The notes below the pieces were generated by a model, which was given only the letters and a program-made list of their open reading frames with translations, did no database searches and was not told where the DNA came from. Position numbers and translations under genes: made by a program. 64,000 nt of DNA from UBA4416 sp038327195 (lineage in GTDB: Bacteria; Bacteroidota; Bacteroidia; B-17B0; Aurantibacillaceae), in the NCBI GenBank assembly GCA_038327195.1, contig JBBQKU010000002.1, positions 123,686-187,685 on the forward strand, written 5' to 3'. Positions 1 to 8,344 of the stretch are shown in pieces. How positions within the stretch are numbered: the stretch's first letter is position 1; each line of letters opens with the position of its first letter.

Positions 1-1576
1 GATGTGGATTTTCAACGGTACTTTTATATTCTGGATGAAATTGAACCCCAATAAAAAATTTATTTGTAGGAATTTCAATTATTTCAGCTAAATCAGCATC
101 AGGATTTAAGCCCGATAAAACCATTCCGGCGTCTTTAAATGATTTAGTATAATCATTATTAAATTCATAACGATGACGGTGACGCTCGTTAATATTCGTT
201 TTTCCGTATATACGATATGCTAATGTGCCTTCAATTAATTTACAAGGATATGAGCCTAAACGCATTGTTCCACCCATGTGTGAAATGTTTTTTTGAGCTT
301 CTAATAAATCGATAACAGGAGCGCTTGTTGCAGGATTCATTTCTCTACTGTGTGCGTCTTTTAAACCTAATACATTACGAGCAAATTCAATAACAGCACA
401 TTGCATTCCTAAACAAATTCCTAAAAATGGTATGTTATTTTCTCTTGCATATTTAATGGCAGTAATTTTTCCTTCAATACCACGGTTTCCAAATCCTGGA
501 GCAACTAATACGCCTTGTAAATTTTTGAATTTTTCAGCAATATTTTCGTCAGTTAAGCCGTCGCTATGAATCCATTCAACCTTTACTTTACAATCATTTA
601 CTGCACCTGCATGAATAAACGCTTCTGCAATTGATTTGTAAGATTCTTTTAATTCAACATATTTTCCAACTAAACCAATTGTTACTTCCTTTGTTGGGTT
701 ATGGAATTTATTCAAGAAATTTTTCCACTTATCTAGTTTAACTTCACTTATCGTCGTTACATTTAATTTTTTTAAGACGATATCATCTAATTTTTCTTTT
801 TCCATTAACAATGGAACTTCATAAATAGTTGAGGCATCTAATGCTTCAATAACTGCATCTGGAGATACATTACAAAACAATGCAATTTTACGACGGATAT
901 CTGAACTAATTTCGTGTTCAGAACGGCAAACTAAAATATCTGGCTGTACCCCATATTCTAATAATAATTTTACCGAATGTTGTGTTGGTTTTGTTTTTAA
1001 TTCGCCCGAAGTTGCTAAATATGGCAATAAGGTTAAATGTATAACTGTGCAATCTTCCCCTAATTCCCATTTTAATTGACGAACAGCTTCAATATATGGC
1101 AATGATTCAATATCACCTACAGTTCCACCAATTTCAGTAATTACAAATTGAAATTGACCAGTTTTACCAAGAATTTTTATTCTGTTCTTAATTTCATCAG
1201 TAATATGTGGAATAACTTGAACTGTCTTTCCTAAATATTCTCCTTTACGTTCTTTTTCAATAACAGACTGATATATTCGTCCGGTAGTAACATTATTAGC
1301 TTGTGAAGTTGGAACATTTAAAAAACGCTCATAATGCCCTAAATCTAGGTCAGTTTCAGCCCCATCTTCGGTAACATAACATTCGCCATGTTCATACGGA
1401 TTTAATGTACCAGGATCGATATTAATATAAGGATCTAATTTTTGAATAGTAACCGTAAACCCTCTTGCTTGAAGCAATTTAGCTAATGATGCGGCAATAA
1501 TTCCTTTTCCTAAAGATGAAGTTACTCCGCCTGTTACGAAGATATATTTTGTGTTGGGAGTAGTATTAGTAGACAT
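1..1576 (-). CDS. pyrG: CTP synthase (3' end cut by window edge)
   Basis: CTP synthase makes CTP from UTP, ATP and glutamine in the cytoplasm, the last step of pyrimidine nucleotide synthesis. The reading frame starts at ATG 1576 with MSTNTTPNTKYIFVTGGVTS and shows the amidoligase motif SLGKGIIAASLAKLLQARG, then DPYINIDPGTLNPYEHGE. The C-terminal class I glutamine amidotransferase has the nucleophile elbow GICLGMQ and the HPEYKS histidine/glutamate pair close to the edge. About 525 codons are visible. The family is near 535-540 residues, so only the last 10-15 residues are missing. It is the downstream-most gene of a minus-strand run. Confidence 0.97.
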   Translation of the reverse strand, partial: MSTNTTPNTKYIFVTGGVTSSLGKGIIAASLAKLLQARGFTVTIQKLDPYINIDPGTLNPYEHGECYVTEDGAETDLDLGHYERFLNVPTSQANNVTTGRIYQSVIEKERKGEYLGKTVQVIPHITDEIKNRIKILGKTGQFQFVITEIGGTVGDIESLPYIEAVRQLKWELGEDCTVIHLTLLPYLATSGELKTKPTQHSVKLLLEYGVQPDILVCRSEHEISSDIRRKIALFCNVSPDAVIEALDASTIYEVPLLMEKEKLDDIVLKKLNVTTISEVKLDKWKNFLNKFHNPTKEVTIGLVGKYVELKESYKSIAEAFIHAGAVNDCKVKVEWIHSDGLTDENIAEKFKNLQGVLVAPGFGNRGIEGKITAIKYARENNIPFLGICLGMQCAVIEFARNVLGLKDAHSREMNPATSAPVIDLLEAQKNISHMGGTMRLGSYPCKLIEGTLAYRIYGKTNINERHRHRYEFNNDYTKSFKDAGMVLSGLNPDADLAEIIEIPTNKFFIGVQFHPEYKSTVENPH

Positions 1577-1599
1577 AGCAGTTTTTTTTAAACCGCGGA

Positions 1600-1607
1600 T
1601 AAAGGTA
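1600..1607 (-). promoter_or_regulatory. possible -7 promoter box of pyrG
   Basis: On the minus strand TACCTTTA lies 24 bases upstream of the pyrG ATG. It matches the Bacteroidota TAnnTTTG box at 7 of 8 positions. No clear TTTG -33 box is visible at the right distance, so this is tentative. Confidence 0.3.
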
Positions 1608-1641
1608 CACGTTTTTTTGGTTATAAAAAAGCGTTTAAATA

Positions 1642-2676
1642 TTAAAACGAAATATAACTTACTATTGGATAATGATCAGTAATTGTTTCTGAAAGATGAT
1701 GATAGTTTTTACTTGAAAATTGGCTGCTGTGAAGAATATAATCGATTCTAAACCTTGGAAATTTTCCTGCATAAGACTGTTCGAAACCTGCCCCAGATTC
1801 AATAAAAGCATCTTTTAAACTGCCTCTAATGGTGTGATAAACATAAGAAGCTGGCGTGTCGTTAAAATCTCCACAAACAATAACTTTATATTTACAACTC
1901 GCAATATGTAATGCAATACCATCTGCTTGAATGGCTCTTTTTACAAATGCCCTTTTTATTCGTCTTAATATACTTTTACTTTCTTCCATTTCATTTTTAA
2001 CGTCTGTTGTATCATCTTTAACATCAGCAATAAATTTGTAATTTGCCTTACTAAAACTTATAGACTGTAAATGCATGTTGTAAATTCTCACAGTATCCTT
2101 ATTAATGAGTACATCTGTATAAATACAAATGTTATTCGAACGCGTATTAAATTCTATTTTCCCTTTCTTTAAAATAGGGTATTTAGTAAACGTTGCAATT
2201 CCCCAATGATCATTTCCACGCATGGTTGTTGTGTATTCTACATGAAAATTTTTAGCGGTTATTAGGTTGGTTACAGTATCAATATTATTAAAATCACCCT
2301 TTTCTTCAGAGGTATAAAATTCTTGTAAACAAAGTATTTCTGGATTTTCTTCAGCAATTGATGTTAAAATTATGTTTCTACTTTTATTGTTTTTACTCCA
2401 ATTGTAAAGATCAAATAACATGGAGTTGTAACTCATTATCTTAATATCTGTTTTTTCTATTTTAGAAGTTCTAAAATCTAATTGCACAAAACCTAAACAT
2501 GTTTTAGCACTTAATAAAATTGCTATGATTGAGAAAATAGCATGAAGTCTAAATTGTGTTATCCAAAAAATAACAAAACAAATATTAGCGATTAAAATAA
2601 TTGGAAATGCTAAACCAATAAATGCTAAAAACCAAAAATTTTCTGGTGAAATATATTTTGAACTTACTGAAGCCAA
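1642..2676 (-). CDS. membrane-anchored endonuclease/exonuclease/phosphatase family protein
   Basis: The C-terminal 250 residues carry the EEP fold: LCLQEFYT (metal-binding Glu), NMHLQS, CGDFNDTPAS (Asp-x-Asn) and the terminal ITDHYPIV (catalytic Asp-His). Substrate is unknown; the family includes nucleases and phosphodiesterases. The N-terminus has two or three hydrophobic segments. The start given is TTG at 2676, which falls inside the first hydrophobic segment. The frame stays open upstream to 2820 and encodes a plausible rest of that helix (KLNNILLWINYIVIIGLLAS), but contains no ATG, GTG or other TTG. The true start is probably a rare codon, such as ATT at 2760 or ATC at 2694, giving up to about 372 residues. 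It follows the LolD-like gene in the same frame, separated from it by that gene's stop codon. Confidence 0.85.
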   Translation of the reverse strand: MASVSSKYISPENFWFLAFIGLAFPIILIANICFVIFWITQFRLHAIFSIIAILLSAKTCLGFVQLDFRTSKIEKTDIKIMSYNSMLFDLYNWSKNNKSRNIILTSIAEENPEILCLQEFYTSEEKGDFNNIDTVTNLITAKNFHVEYTTTMRGNDHWGIATFTKYPILKKGKIEFNTRSNNICIYTDVLINKDTVRIYNMHLQSISFSKANYKFIADVKDDTTDVKNEMEESKSILRRIKRAFVKRAIQADGIALHIASCKYKVIVCGDFNDTPASYVYHTIRGSLKDAFIESGAGFEQSYAGKFPRFRIDYILHSSQFSSKNYHHLSETITDHYPIVSYISF

Positions 2677-2820
2677 TAATCCAATAATGACGATGTAGTT
2701 AATCCATAGTAAAATATTATTTAACTTAGATAACTTTTGAGCACGTCGTTTTTGTACAATTGCTCTAAGTTCAGAAAAGGATATGTGCGATAAAAAACTA
2801 ATTTGAGTAGTATTTAATAA

Positions 2821-3471
2821 TTATAATATTAATCCGTCTTTCATTTCTAATTTTCTATCTGCCATATTTGCTAGTAATTCGTTATGTGTAACTACCACAA
2901 TAGTTTGTTTTAATTCATCACGTAAGGTGAAAAATAATTCATGTAATTTTTGAGCATTTGCGCTATCTAAATTTCCACTTGGCTCATCAGCAAAAATAAC
3001 TTTTGGTTTATTAATTAATGCTCTGGCAACAGCAACACGTTGCTGTTCACCACCTGATAGTTCAGAAGGCTTGTGAGAAGCTCTACCTTTTAATCCAAGT
3101 AAATTAAGTAATTCCATTGCATCGTGTTCTGCTTCTTTTTTTGATATTTTATTTATAAAAGCAGGAATACAAACATTTTCTAAGGCAGTAAATTCTGGTA
3201 ATAAATGGTGAAATTGAAATACAAAGCCAATGTGTTGATTTCGAAATTGAGCCAATTTTTTCTCTGTTAAAGATGTAATATTTACACCATTAAATTCAAT
3301 TTCGCCACTGGTTGGTTTATCTAAAGTCCCTAAAATAGTAAGAAGGGTTGTTTTACCTGCTCCTGAAGAACCAACAATAGAAACAATTTCAGAAGGTTTA
3401 ATATGCAGGTCTACTCCTTTTAAAACTTCGAGTTCGCCGTATTTTTTTTTAATTTGTTTACCTATAATCAT
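2821..3471 (-). CDS. LolD-like ABC transporter ATP-binding protein
   Basis: This is a 216-residue stand-alone ATPase of the MacB/LolD class. It shows Walker A GSSGAGKTT, the Q-loop region FVFQFHHLLPEFTALENV, the signature LSGGEQQRVAVARAL, Walker B KVIFADEPSGNLD and the switch histidine VVVTHN. LolD drives release of lipoproteins from the inner membrane together with FtsX-fold permeases. Two such permeases are in this window (5963 and 43544), though neither is adjacent on the same strand. The pairing is therefore an inference. Its stop codon borders the open frame of the next gene. Confidence 0.9.
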   Translation of the reverse strand: MIIGKQIKKKYGELEVLKGVDLHIKPSEIVSIVGSSGAGKTTLLTILGTLDKPTSGEIEFNGVNITSLTEKKLAQFRNQHIGFVFQFHHLLPEFTALENVCIPAFINKISKKEAEHDAMELLNLLGLKGRASHKPSELSGGEQQRVAVARALINKPKVIFADEPSGNLDSANAQKLHELFFTLRDELKQTIVVVTHNELLANMADRKLEMKDGLIL

Positions 3472-3515
3472 ATTAAAACAGTGATTAGTTTTTAGTGTTT
3501 TGTTTTTAATATTAA

Positions 3516-5489
3516 TTACTTACCAATAATTTTAAGTTCGGTACGTCTGTTTTTTGCCTTATTTTCAGGCGTATCGTTTGCTACTTTTGGCTTGCTATCT
3601 CCGTATCCTTTATATGATAATTTATCAGCAACATTACCTCCTTTTTGTAATACGTATTCGTAAACAGCTTTTGCTCTATTAGCTGAAAGTGTTTTGTTAA
3701 ACACTTTATCTCCACTATTATCAGTGTGTCCGCCAAATTCAATTTTTAGTGCTGGATTTAATTTTAAGAATGAAACGACTTTGTCTAACTCAGCAAATGA
3801 ACTTGGTTTTAAATCCCATTTATTGACATCAAAAAACACATTTTTTAATTCGATTATTCCTGTATCGATAGGTTGTAAAGGAATTTCTAATTGATATGGT
3901 TTATTATAATCTGCAACTTTATCTTTCATCGAAAAATTATCACTATAAAATAAAAAACCATTTTTACTAACGTTTACTAAGTAGTTATGATTGGAAGTAA
4001 GTGTTACTAAAAATTCACCAGCACTATTACTATATGCTTTTGTTACCGTTTGTTGAGTTTCCAAATCTATTAATTCAAATTGAGCATCTAATGGTGCTTT
4101 GGTATTTGCATTAAACGTGTGACCTTTTACATAAGTAATTTTTTCGGGACGAAGTGATTCAGGCATTTCAAATTGATAAATATCTAATCCACCAAAACCA
4201 CCTTCACGTTCACTTGCAAAATAGGCTAATTTTCCACTGGCATCCACTAATAAACTATTTTCGTTAGAAAACGTATTTATCGGATATCCTAAATTAATTG
4301 CTTTCCCCCAACTTCCATCAGGTTGTCGTTTGCTTAAATAAATATCAATTCCTCCCATTCCTGGATGCCCTTCGCTACTAAAATAAAGGGTTTGATTATC
4401 AGGATGAATAAACACACTTTCCTCACCTTCAGGTGTATTAATATTATCCGACAATCTTATTGGTTCACCAAATTTCCCATCATCTCCAATTGTAGAAGTG
4501 TAAATATCTGGATTTTTAATTCCTTCACGTGTTACTTGTCCTCTAATAAAATAAAGTGTTTTACCATCACTACTAAAACTTGGTTGTGTTTCCCAATTAC
4601 GTGTATTAATAACCGGACCAACATTTTGAGGTTTAGTCCATTTGCCATTTAGTTTTTGAGAATAAAAAATATCACAACTTCCATATCCTTTTCTGTCAAC
4701 AGAACCGTATGAGCCATCTTGCTCAATACAAGAAGCAAAAAACATGTATTGTCCATCAGCGCTTAGAGTAGGCGCACCTTCATTTCCTCTAGTATTAACT
4801 GAGGTTATAGGATTAGCTGTTTGCCAAATATTATTTACTTTTTTGCTGATAAAAAAATCTTCTTGTTGCGGAGCATCTACACCTTCACCTTCTCTCACAT
4901 TTCTGGTAAACATAAATGTATTTCCATCGGCGGTTACAGCAGGAAAATATTCATAATCTGTTGTGTTTATTCCAGAACCAACATTAATGGGTTTAAACGG
5001 TAAAGGATTTTTTATTGCAATAGCACCAAAGCGTGCATTTTTTAAATACTTACTAGCTTGTTCTTTTAATGACGGACTAATTCGTTCTGTTTTAATAATA
5101 ATTTCTAGAGCAGGAATAGCCTTATCATACATTCCAATATGCAAATAAGCTCCACCTAAATAAAAATTATTATCAATAAATATTTTGGGGTTAATTGATA
5201 TTGCCGTTTCATAATTCGCAATTGCTTCTTTTGCTTTTCCTTTACTCATCAAAAAGTCAGCGTAAGCCGAATAGGCTTCAATAAATTTAGGATCTTCTTC
5301 AATTGCTTTTTTTATCAATTTTTCAGCCTCGTCATCTTTTCGAATTTGAAACATTTTTTTACTTTCTTCAAAGTATTTTATAGCTTTTTTATTTAAACTA
5401 GTATAAGTTCCAAGAGGTAAACTATTTTGAGCTTTAATTGAAACTATTAAGCTAGAAAGAAGAAAAGTATATAATAAGTGTTTAATCAT
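3516..5489 (-). CDS. PorE-like TPR / beta-propeller / OmpA-family protein
   Basis: 657 residues. A signal peptide ends near IKAQ. TPR repeats follow (about 36-140), then a PD40/WD40-like propeller with repeated SxDGxxxYF blades (about 170-450), a carboxypeptidase-regulatory-like domain (YVKGHTFNANTKAPLDAQFE, about 455-540), and a C-terminal OmpA peptidoglycan-binding domain with GHTDNSGDKVFNKTLSANRA and KAKNRRTELK. This domain order matches PorE of the Porphyromonas gingivalis type IX secretion system, which links the outer-membrane complex to peptidoglycan. Paralogues of this architecture are common in Bacteroidota, and there is no lipobox here, so PorE orthology is not certain. It lies just upstream of the LolD-like gene, 44 bp apart. 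Confidence 0.85.
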   Translation of the reverse strand: MIKHLLYTFLLSSLIVSIKAQNSLPLGTYTSLNKKAIKYFEESKKMFQIRKDDEAEKLIKKAIEEDPKFIEAYSAYADFLMSKGKAKEAIANYETAISINPKIFIDNNFYLGGAYLHIGMYDKAIPALEIIIKTERISPSLKEQASKYLKNARFGAIAIKNPLPFKPINVGSGINTTDYEYFPAVTADGNTFMFTRNVREGEGVDAPQQEDFFISKKVNNIWQTANPITSVNTRGNEGAPTLSADGQYMFFASCIEQDGSYGSVDRKGYGSCDIFYSQKLNGKWTKPQNVGPVINTRNWETQPSFSSDGKTLYFIRGQVTREGIKNPDIYTSTIGDDGKFGEPIRLSDNINTPEGEESVFIHPDNQTLYFSSEGHPGMGGIDIYLSKRQPDGSWGKAINLGYPINTFSNENSLLVDASGKLAYFASEREGGFGGLDIYQFEMPESLRPEKITYVKGHTFNANTKAPLDAQFELIDLETQQTVTKAYSNSAGEFLVTLTSNHNYLVNVSKNGFLFYSDNFSMKDKVADYNKPYQLEIPLQPIDTGIIELKNVFFDVNKWDLKPSSFAELDKVVSFLKLNPALKIEFGGHTDNSGDKVFNKTLSANRAKAVYEYVLQKGGNVADKLSYKGYGDSKPKVANDTPENKAKNRRTELKIIGK

Positions 5490-5610
5490 AATAGTGTGAT
5501 ATTGGTAATAAATATAATGAAATATGAAACATTAAGATACTAAATATATATAAATTTTTGTAGCCTGATTTTCAATGACGTATGTCGTTAAAAATCATTA
5601 CTTTTGGAGT

Positions 5611-5955
5611 ATGGAAAGTGTTAGACAAAGTAAAGTTGCAAAGTTATTACAAAAAGAATTGGCTGAAATTTTTAGAGCCAATGCAAAAACAATGTTTGAA
5701 GATGCTTTTATTACCGTTACAGTTGTTCGTATTAGTTCGGATTTGAGTTCAGCTAAAATTTACATTAGTATTATGGCAACAAAAGATGTAAATGCCGTTT
5801 TTGCACTAGTAACCGAAAAAAAACAACATATTCGTAAAATATTAGGTAATTTAATTGGTAAACAAGTTAGGGTTGTGCCTGAAATTACTTTCTTTATTGA
5901 TGATTCTTATGATTATGCAGAAAAAATAAATGCTTTATTTAATAAGCCAATTTAA
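5611..5955 (+). CDS. rbfA: ribosome-binding factor A
   Basis: RbfA binds the 30S subunit during maturation of the 16S rRNA 5' end and helps growth in the cold. The single KH-like fold is seen as MESVRQSKVAKLLQKELAE, then VTVVRISSDLSSAKIYISI and IGKQVRVVPEITFFIDDS. An ATG lies 12 codons upstream at 5575, but the family begins with the MESxRQ-type sequence, so I choose ATG 5611 (114 residues). The next gene begins 7 bp after the stop, so the two are probably co-transcribed. Confidence 0.93.
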   Translation: MESVRQSKVAKLLQKELAEIFRANAKTMFEDAFITVTVVRISSDLSSAKIYISIMATKDVNAVFALVTEKKQHIRKILGNLIGKQVRVVPEITFFIDDSYDYAEKINALFNKPI

Positions 5956-5962
5956 TTAAACT

Positions 5963-7180
5963 TTGAATCTTTCTTTTTTCATAGCAAAGCGATATTTAAT
6001 TTCCAAAAAATCGAACAATGCTATTAATGTCATTTCTTGGATAAGCATTATTGCTATTTCTTTAACAACAGCTGCACTTGTAATTGTTTTATCAGCAATG
6101 AATGGATTGACTGGAATTGTAGCTAATTTATACAATGCTATTGAACCAGATTTAAAGATAACATCTCTGAATTCAAAATATATAGTTAATAGAATTGATA
6201 TTGAAAATAAAATAAAAGCAATTCCTGAAATTAATGTCATTTCATATTCTTTAGAAGAAAATGCATTGATTAAATTAGATGATAAACAAGCTGTGATCAC
6301 TATTAAAGGTGTAGATGCTAATTTTAAAAACTTAACACATTTTGATACAGTTATAAGAGAAGGTGTATATCGTTTTGAATATAATAATCAATTTTACGGC
6401 GTTTTTGGAAAGGGAATTGCAAATAAATTAGGAATAAATATTAATGATTTTATTTCACCGATTTCTATTTTTGCACCCAAACGAGGTAAGTTTGAAGGTA
6501 TAAACCCAGATGATGCTTTTACTAAAATTAATATCAGTCCAGCAGGTGTTTTCAGTTTGAATGATGATTTTGATTATAAATATGTGTTAGTTGATCTAAA
6601 GGCAGCACAATCCTTATTCGACTGTAAAGACGAAGTTAGCATGATTGAAGTAAATGTTTCTGATAAATCTAAAATTGATGACATTCAAAACAAATTAAAA
6701 GCTTCTTTAGGCTCAAATTATAGTATTAAAAATAGATATGAAGCCAATGATGTCCTTTTTAAAACCCTTGAAATTGAAAAGCTTTGGGTATTTTTAATAT
6801 TGGCTTTTATATTAGTAATTGCAACATTTAATATAATAGGTTCATTAACTATGCTTATAATTGAAAAGAAAAAGGATATTAAAACTTTATATAATTTAGG
6901 TGCAGATCAACAATTTATAAAATCAATATTTATGAAAGAGGGTTTTTTAATTACGTTTGTTGGCGCATTAAGTGGCTTGTTAATTGGATTAATAGTTTGT
7001 ATTGCCCAACAGCAATTTCACTTTATAAAGTTTGATGAACAATATGTGATTTCCTATTATCCTATAATAATGCAATTACAGGATTTTGCATGGATTCTAA
7101 GTATTGTAATGGGAATTGGATTTTTAGCTGCCTTATATCCAGTAAGAATTTTTACTAAAAATGATTTAATTCATAAATAG
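5963..7180 (+). CDS. FtsX/LolC-like ABC transporter permease (TTG start)
   Basis: This 405-residue inner-membrane protein has the LolC/E layout: a first helix after FIAKRYLISKKSNNAINVIS (ISIIAISLTTAALVIVLSAMNGL), a MacB-type periplasmic domain of about 210 residues, then three C-terminal helices of the FtsX domain (LWVFLILAFILVIATFNIIGSL onward). Such permeases work with a LolD-type ATPase to move lipoproteins to the outer membrane. The start is TTG; an in-frame TAA lies two codons upstream, so no other start is possible. It sits 7 bp after rbfA. Confidence 0.88.
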   Translation: MNLSFFIAKRYLISKKSNNAINVISWISIIAISLTTAALVIVLSAMNGLTGIVANLYNAIEPDLKITSLNSKYIVNRIDIENKIKAIPEINVISYSLEENALIKLDDKQAVITIKGVDANFKNLTHFDTVIREGVYRFEYNNQFYGVFGKGIANKLGININDFISPISIFAPKRGKFEGINPDDAFTKINISPAGVFSLNDDFDYKYVLVDLKAAQSLFDCKDEVSMIEVNVSDKSKIDDIQNKLKASLGSNYSIKNRYEANDVLFKTLEIEKLWVFLILAFILVIATFNIIGSLTMLIIEKKKDIKTLYNLGADQQFIKSIFMKEGFLITFVGALSGLLIGLIVCIAQQQFHFIKFDEQYVISYYPIIMQLQDFAWILSIVMGIGFLAALYPVRIFTKNDLIHK

Positions 7181-7325
7181 AATTAGTAGAAACAATTTGT
7201 GTTCTAGAAATAAATGGATTCTGATTATCCGATTTATATTGTGGCAATGCATCATGAATTAGCACATCAAAAATTTTGCAGGTAAACTTATTCATACCTT
7301 AGTAATAGTGCGGTTGTTTTGGTCC

Positions 7326-7335
7326 CGAAGCTTCG
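7326..7335. repeat. perfect 10-bp palindrome CGAAGCTTCG
   Basis: A self-complementary 10-mer in the spacer. Function unknown. Confidence 0.6.
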
Positions 7336-7398
7336 AGAGTGTGAACTACAATTTTTTAGGTGGCTTTGCGAAGACTTTTTGTGCGAAAGGGCTGAGTA

Positions 7399-7423
7399 AT
7401 TTAAAGTTCAATGAACTTTAAAT
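7399..7423. repeat. perfect 12-bp inverted repeat with 1-base centre
   Basis: ATTTAAAGTTCA and its exact complement flank a single A. The shape fits either a dimeric regulator site or a cruciform. There is no T-run next to it. Confidence 0.7.
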
Positions 7424-7478
7424 ACGAAGAGCCAGAAAGTGCGCAGGCTGGAGTTGGCTTTTCGACTTGATTTTTTTG

Positions 7479-7505
7479 TTACTTTTTTTATCAAGAAAAA
7501 AGTAA
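7479..7505. terminator. hairpin TTACTTTTTT / AAAAAAGTAA
   Basis: A perfect 10-bp inverted repeat with a 7-base loop, 26 bases past the stop of the minus-strand gene at 7535 and also downstream of the plus-strand FtsX gene. The stem is AT-only, so it is a weak terminator at best. It may be part of a dispersed repeat. Confidence 0.45.
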
Positions 7506-7534
7506 ATAAAATAAATGTACTTTTTGATTAAAAC

Positions 7535-8194
7535 TTATTTAATAACCAGTTTTTGACTATATAATTTATTGTCAGAAGAAGCAACAACAATATAAGTTCC
7601 AATATCTAATTTTGTATCGTTATCATAAGATAAAATAAGATTTTTTTCTTGGTTAAAAACTACTTTAGAGTAACTTTCATTACCTTTTTCATTTCTTAAA
7701 ACAACTAAAATTTCTTTATTTTCTGAGCCTAATAAATTTTCAGTAATTTCATTATTTGGATTTATTGATAAACTACCTGTAGAAAAAATATTATTGATTG
7801 AAACTAAACGTGAAGATAAAACAACGCCATCTCCACTAGTTTGTTTTAATCTGTAATAAGAAATTCCTTCAAATGGAGTAAAATCAACATCAAAATAGCT
7901 TATTAATGAACTATTATTACCAAATCCTTTAATAGTTGTTACAGATTCAAAATTTAAACCATCTTTTGATTTTTCAACCGTGTAAAAATTATTATTTATT
8001 TCAGAATTAGAAGACCAAGATAATTCAACTTTTTTACTATCAAAAATTGCATCAAAACTTAATAATACTTCAGGTAAAGCAATTGTTGTGGAAGTATTAT
8101 TATCAATGCTATATCCTCCATTTCCAATTTGAGCATAAGAAGATAATGTAGTTGAAATACAAAAAAGAACAGCAAAACGATTTAGATTCTTCAT
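7535..8194 (-). CDS. secreted protein with T9SS-like C-terminus
   Basis: 219 residues. The signal peptide ends at SSYAQ. The middle (about 40-125) is a beta-sandwich of the kind common in Bacteroidota secreted proteins, with KVELSWSSNSEINNNFYTVE and YYRLKQTSGDG. The last 70 residues end in TYIVVASSDNKLYSQKLVIK, which resembles a type A T9SS sorting domain but lacks the usual YPNP motif (NPNNE stands there). Expected to be exported across the outer membrane or held on the surface. No enzymatic motif is visible and I do not recognise a specific function. Confidence 0.75.
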   Translation of the reverse strand: MKNLNRFAVLFCISTTLSSYAQIGNGGYSIDNNTSTTIALPEVLLSFDAIFDSKKVELSWSSNSEINNNFYTVEKSKDGLNFESVTTIKGFGNNSSLISYFDVDFTPFEGISYYRLKQTSGDGVVLSSRLVSINNIFSTGSLSINPNNEITENLLGSENKEILVVLRNEKGNESYSKVVFNQEKNLILSYDNDTKLDIGTYIVVASSDNKLYSQKLVIK

Positions 8195-8291
8195 TATTTT
8201 AATTTTTTATTATATAAATATATGAAAATTTAAATAAATAATATATAGGTTATTTAATTGTTATTAACATATTAAGTAATTTTTATCGAAA

Positions 8292-8321
8292 AAAGGGTGC
8301 AAACGATAATTTGCACCCTTT
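8292..8321 (-). terminator. rho-independent terminator of pntB
   Basis: AAAGGGTGCAAA and its exact complement are separated by a 6-base loop. On the minus strand the stem is followed by a run of T. It lies 24-53 bases past the pntB stop. Confidence 0.85.
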
Positions 8322-8344
8322 ATAAAATAATATTTTTAAAAAGA

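Larger units (their letters stand above)
7181..7534. other. gene-free spacer with several palindromes
   Basis: 354 bp between two convergent genes without a convincing reading frame. It is more GC-mixed than its neighbours and holds three inverted repeats, listed separately. The block 7320-7480 has the look of a dispersed intergenic repeat. Confidence 0.6.

Noticed and set aside
3694..5148. Several plus-strand frames of 60-95 codons
   Set aside because: All are antisense to the PorE-like gene with intact domains.
5575..5610. Longer RbfA start at ATG 5575
   Set aside because: The 12 extra residues do not fit the family; ATG 5611 starts the conserved MESVRQ sequence.
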